This document shows positions 14,258-17,529 of a stretch of 17,529 nt of DNA, in pieces. The notes beneath the pieces were generated by a model. It did not search any database. It was not told the origin of the DNA and worked only from the letters and a program-made list of their open reading frames with translations. Every line of letters begins with the position of its first letter. The stretch's first letter is position 1. Origin of the DNA: JBECKS01 sp040235395 (lineage in GTDB: Bacteria; Pseudomonadota; Gammaproteobacteria; Pseudomonadales; JBECKS01); the NCBI GenBank assembly GCA_040235395.1, contig JBECKS010000202.1:1-17529 (forward strand), in the 5' to 3' direction. A program made the position numbers and the translations under genes.

Positions 14258-15262
14258 TCATGCCTGCAAGGCATCAACATTCTGGTTTACCCAATCAGGG
14301 CTTAAGGTGTTCAAACAATCAAGATGCTTTAAAGGACATTGCCTTTCAAAACATGGACTACATGAAAGATTCAAGGAAAGAATCTTCGCAGAATCACTTA
14401 AAGGTGGCGTGAATTGAGGTGTACTTGAACCATAAATAACAACCACCTTTCGATCTACTGCACAACTTACATGCATTAAACCAGAATCATTGGTAACCAC
14501 GGTATCTGCAAGGGATAACAGATCAATTGCATCCACTAGTGAAGTCTTGCCCGCCAGACTAAGGCAATCGCTATGATTAACTGCGTTTTGTATTTGCTCA
14601 GCAATGGCAACATCTTTTGGCCCACCAAAAATCCATACCTGCCAACCTTCACTAATTTTCTTTTTTGCAAGCTCAGCAAAATGTTTTGCAGGCCATTGTT
14701 TTGCTGGGCCATATTCTGCGCCCGGGCAGAAAGCGAGAATTTTTTTATCCCGATTTAATTCCAGTTTCTGACAACACTGTCTGCGATTTTCTTCGTCCAC
14801 TCTTAATGAAGGATATTCACGCGCAGGCAAGTCGGCATCTTTGGCAGCAGCAAGTGCAAGAAACTGATTCACCATTAACATGATTTTACTTTTATCAAGC
14901 TTACGCATGTCATTAACAAGACCATAACGCATTTCACCACGCCAGGCGCTTCGTTTCGGTACTGATGCAAAAAAAGGAATCAAAGAAGATTTAAGTGAGC
15001 CAGGCAAAATAATTGCCTGATCAAATTTTCCTTTTAAGGAATTTCCCAGTTCGCGATGGGCTGAAAGATTTAATTTACCGTGAGCAATAGGAGAAAGAAT
15101 GCCTTCTTTTACTTCCGGCATTCTTGCAAGTAAGGAAAAAGTCGCTGCCGGTGCCAAAACAGAAATCTCAGCTTGCGAATCCTGCTGACACAAAGCCTTG
15201 AACAGACTTTGCGCCATCACCATGTCACCTACCCAAGCTGGACCAACAATTAAATATCGCAC
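14258..15262 (-). CDS. waaF: Lipopolysaccharide heptosyltransferase II
   Basis: The 334-residue GT9-family glycosyltransferase adds the second heptose to the inner core of LPS at the cytoplasmic face. GPAWVGDMVMAQSL (7-20) is the hallmark N-terminus with D13 as the likely catalytic residue. PGAEYGPAKQWP (180-191) and TNDSGLMH (257-264) form the ADP-heptose site. A cysteine group near the end (C301, C304, C309, C316) is notable and resembles that of other WaaF proteins. The start is GTG, with an A-rich AAAAAAGG directly abutting it, an unusually tight spacing. The residues MRYLIVGPAW match the family N-terminus, so I keep it. It lies 29 bases after ilvE. Confidence 0.93.
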   Translation of the reverse strand: MRYLIVGPAWVGDMVMAQSLFKALCQQDSQAEISVLAPAATFSLLARMPEVKEGILSPIAHGKLNLSAHRELGNSLKGKFDQAIILPGSLKSSLIPFFASVPKRSAWRGEMRYGLVNDMRKLDKSKIMLMVNQFLALAAAKDADLPAREYPSLRVDEENRRQCCQKLELNRDKKILAFCPGAEYGPAKQWPAKHFAELAKKKISEGWQVWIFGGPKDVAIAEQIQNAVNHSDCLSLAGKTSLVDAIDLLSLADTVVTNDSGLMHVSCAVDRKVVVIYGSSTPQFTPPLSDSAKILSLNLSCSPCFERQCPLKHLDCLNTLSPDWVNQNVDALQA

Positions 15263-15291
15263 CTTTTTTAAACGCAGTTTTATTTCACTCT

Positions 15292-16215
15292 TTATTTGAC
15301 GGGTGTTAACCAGTCTGCGTGCTTATCATTTCGACCATAAACCTGATCAAAATAAGCTGTCTGGAATTTCTCCGTAATGGGTCCACTTTTACCTGAACCA
15401 ATCAAACGACCATCCAGTTCTCGAATCGGTAACACTTCAGCAGCTGTTCCTGTGAAAAAGGCTTCATCGGCAACATAGACTTCGTCACGAATGATACGCT
15501 TTTCAACAATCTTATAACCTAAATCCTCTGCAAGACTGAAAATCGCATTACGGGTAATACCATCAAGACAGGCAGTGAGTTCAGGTGTGTAAAGCACACC
15601 TTTATAAACGATAAAAATATTTTCACCCGAGCCTTCAGCAACATAACCTTCGGGATCCAGTAATAAAGCTTCATCAGCACCACCACTCAAGGCTTCTTTC
15701 AATGCCAGCATGGAGTTGATGTAGTGACCATTGGCTTTTGCCTTACACATGGAAATGTTCACGTGATGACGTGTGTAAGAAGACGTACGAACCTTGATGC
15801 CTTTTTCTTTCGCTTCAGGCGACATGTAGGAAGGCCAGGACCAAGCTGCAACAATCACATGCACCTTCAAACCTTCGGCACGAAGCCCCATACCTTCTGA
15901 TCCATAAAACACCATCGGACGAATATAGGCATCCGGTAAGTTGTTTTGCTTAACCGCTTCTATCTGGGCCTGCTTGATTTCTTCTTTTGAAAACGGAATT
16001 TCCATATTCATGATATGGGCCGAACGGAAAAGACGATCCGTATGTTCATCGAGTCTAAAAATTGCTGTGCCCTTTTCAGTATTGTATGCACGCACACCCT
16101 CAAACACCCCCATACCATAATGTAGTGTGTGTGTGAGCACGTGAACCTTGGCTTCTTTCCACGGAACCATCTCTCCGTCGAACCAGATAAAGCCATCTAA
16201 ATCGGCCATGGACAT
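15292..16215 (-). CDS. ilvE: Branched-chain amino acid aminotransferase
   Basis: This 307-residue PLP-dependent class IV aminotransferase catalyses the last step of valine, leucine and isoleucine synthesis and the first step of their breakdown. THTLHYGMGVFEGVRAY (28-44) is the family start block, K160 in CKAKANGHY is the PLP lysine, and EGSGENIF (194-201) is the cofactor phosphate block; TAAEVLPI lies near 262-269. AGGAG nine bases before the ATG supports the start; a second ATG six bases downstream is less well spaced. The order glnE, ilvE, waaF is one I recall from pseudomonads. Confidence 0.95.
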   Translation of the reverse strand: MSMADLDGFIWFDGEMVPWKEAKVHVLTHTLHYGMGVFEGVRAYNTEKGTAIFRLDEHTDRLFRSAHIMNMEIPFSKEEIKQAQIEAVKQNNLPDAYIRPMVFYGSEGMGLRAEGLKVHVIVAAWSWPSYMSPEAKEKGIKVRTSSYTRHHVNISMCKAKANGHYINSMLALKEALSGGADEALLLDPEGYVAEGSGENIFIVYKGVLYTPELTACLDGITRNAIFSLAEDLGYKIVEKRIIRDEVYVADEAFFTGTAAEVLPIRELDGRLIGSGKSGPITEKFQTAYFDQVYGRNDKHADWLTPVK

Positions 16216-16261
16216 AGCGTTTTACTCCTGAATGAAAAAATATAAACAGATAAGACGCGAG

Positions 16262-16267
16262 ATTATA
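16262..16267 (-). promoter_or_regulatory. Perfect -10 box (TATAAT) upstream of ilvE
   Basis: On the minus strand TATAAT lies about 47 bases before the ilvE start, inside the 121-base gap after glnE. No strong -35 lies 16-18 bases further up; TTGCCC is 24 bases away, too far. It suggests that ilvE, waaF and perhaps the acyl-CoA dehydrogenase have their own promoter apart from glnE. Confidence 0.4.
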
Positions 16268-16336
16268 AATGAAATTACTGACTTAAGATAAGGGCAAGCA
16301 GCTTAATACGCCGCATTTATCAGATGAATATGCTAC

Positions 16337-17529
16337 TTAAGCCAAGTAGTTTTCCCTAAGACTTTTCCAGACAGCATCAACTTCTTCCCGCTCCTGCTGA
16401 AAACCTTCTCTCGGGAGCATCGCCTTCTGATAAGCCAGTTTCAACTCATTAATCTGCCGACGAAACTTGAAATAGATTTCACGTAAACGGGGTAACCAAT
16501 CGGGCTTTAACTCAGGAAGCGCTTCTACGTAGTTAAACACTTCAAGGGTTGCATGCGCTTTCAGAAGTTCTGGATGCGCATGAGCCTGTGAAAGCATGAG
16601 AAACTGGGCAAGGAATTCAATATCAACAATACCGCCCTGATCCGATTTCAAATGAAAGTTCACCACATCCTGAGCCGCTGGCGAGTTATCCTGCAAGCGC
16701 TTCTGCATGTCGAGCATCTCTTGCAAGAGCGTTGATAATTCTCTTTTTTTAGAAAGCACATCTGCCCTGATCGAAGCAAAAGCGTCAAGCATATGATCTG
16801 AACCTGCCACCACTCTTGCTTTCATTAACGCCTGATGCTCCCAGGTCCAGGCGCTTTCTTCTTGATACTTTCTGAAAGATTTCAATGAACTGACAATCGA
16901 GCCAGAGCTACCTGATGGACGTAAGCGTATATCCACTTCGTAAAGAATGCCGCTGTAGGTTCTTGCACTAAGTAAGTGAATAATTTTCTGAGCAAAGCGT
17001 GTCAATAATCGACCAACATCTTCAACAGGTACTTCCGTATCATCAAAAACAAACACCAGATCCAGATCGGAGCCAAAGCCCAACTCTCTGCTACCCAGTT
17101 TTCCATAAGCCACAACTGCAAATTTCTGCTGGATATAGTCTTGCAGGGCAAAATTTTCTTTTTCGACACATTCATCTAGCGCCATACGAAAAGCTTCCTG
17201 CACGAGCGCCTGTGCAAGCGCACTTAGAAAATCACCCAAATCACTGGTATTCACGTGTTTATCAAGATAAAGCGCAGCAGCACGAAGTTCATGCGTGCAT
17301 TTAAACACACGCAACTCTTCAAGCCGGGTTTCCAGATCATGGCCATCCATACGTAAACTGAGCTGATGCAATTCATCCCATAACTTTTCTAATGCTGGTA
17401 GCTCGCGATGATGTTGAAGCTGCAAAAGTTCATCCAGAAGAAATGGATGCTGAATCAGGTTATCGAGCATCCACTCACTTCGCTGAAACAGCGACAGAAG
17501 ATAATCAAACACAACAGAATTCTCATTCA
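16337..17529 (-). CDS. glnE: Glutamine synthetase adenylyltransferase / deadenylase, C-terminal part (5' end off the right edge)
   Basis: The frame is open to the right edge, giving the last 396 or so residues of a protein normally near 950, so an internal GTG at 17512 is not the true start. The visible part is the C-terminal nucleotidyltransferase half: YGKLGSRELGFGSDLDLVF carries the paired aspartates of the active site, YEVDIRLRPSGSSGSIVS and KARVVAGS follow, and DQGGIVDIEFLAQF begins the helical C-terminal domain. In E. coli this half adds AMP to glutamine synthetase, and the missing N-terminal half removes it, under control of PII. The stop at 16337 is followed by a 121-base gap before ilvE. 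Confidence 0.93.
   Translation of the reverse strand, partial: NENSVVFDYLLSLFQRSEWMLDNLIQHPFLLDELLQLQHHRELPALEKLWDELHQLSLRMDGHDLETRLEELRVFKCTHELRAAALYLDKHVNTSDLGDFLSALAQALVQEAFRMALDECVEKENFALQDYIQQKFAVVAYGKLGSRELGFGSDLDLVFVFDDTEVPVEDVGRLLTRFAQKIIHLLSARTYSGILYEVDIRLRPSGSSGSIVSSLKSFRKYQEESAWTWEHQALMKARVVAGSDHMLDAFASIRADVLSKKRELSTLLQEMLDMQKRLQDNSPAAQDVVNFHLKSDQGGIVDIEFLAQFLMLSQAHAHPELLKAHATLEVFNYVEALPELKPDWLPRLREIYFKFRRQINELKLAYQKAMLPREGFQQEREEVDAVWKSLRENYLA

Noticed and set aside
17510..17512. GTG as the start of glnE
   Set aside because: The frame is open beyond it to the window edge and the protein is known to be much longer.
1..17529. CRISPR arrays, tRNA or rRNA genes, transposases, phage or toxin-antitoxin genes
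   Set aside because: None seen on either strand; the window is mainly housekeeping and metabolic genes.

Overview
The window looks like ordinary chromosome of a Gammaproteobacterium with moderately low GC. It carries a gram-negative LPS core gene (waaF) in the order glnE-ilvE-waaF, which I recall from pseudomonads and relatives. It also carries a heme A / cytochrome c oxidase assembly cluster and an AlkB-type alkane monooxygenase next to an acyl-CoA dehydrogenase. That suggests an aerobic, possibly hydrocarbon- or lipid-using bacterium. I see no rRNA, tRNA, CRISPR, phage or insertion sequence. Genus cannot be fixed from this sequence alone.

Layout, left to right. (1) 1-1409: the start of a sterol-desaturase-like gene running off the left edge (minus), then a urate-oxidase-N (PuuD-like) membrane protein and a 60-residue lysine-tailed protein (plus), separated by a clear terminator. 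(2) 1419-4895, minus: a lemA, M48 membrane protease and secreted unknown protein run; the last two genes overlap by ATGA. (3) 4988-8545: heme A synthesis and oxidase assembly. ctaA is on minus; divergent from it are surf1, a SCO/thioredoxin-like protein with a CxxxC motif, and ctaB on plus. (4) 8546-11451: alkB, broken by a one-base frameshift in a run of eight T, then (convergent) an orphan heme-copper oxidase subunit I-like protein with an altered CuB site. (5) 11595-12415, plus: queD-like and a gamma-glutamylcyclotransferase-fold protein overlapping by 4 bp. (6) 12438-17529, minus: glnE (cut by the right edge), ilvE, waaF, and a long-form acyl-CoA dehydrogenase.

How the genes fit together: CtaB makes heme O, CtaA turns it into heme A, and SURF1 plus the SCO-like protein help load the oxidase. 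No coxA/B/C genes are in the window. AlkB would hydroxylate alkanes, and the acyl-CoA dehydrogenase could serve downstream beta-oxidation, although they are separate transcription units.

I do not see a clear novel multi-gene system. The most interesting points are the alkB frameshift at T8 with a perfect 7-2-7 palindrome just upstream, the heme-copper oxidase homologue lacking one CuB histidine and the active-site tyrosine, and a few small or altered proteins. No gene-free stretch exceeds about 200 bases.
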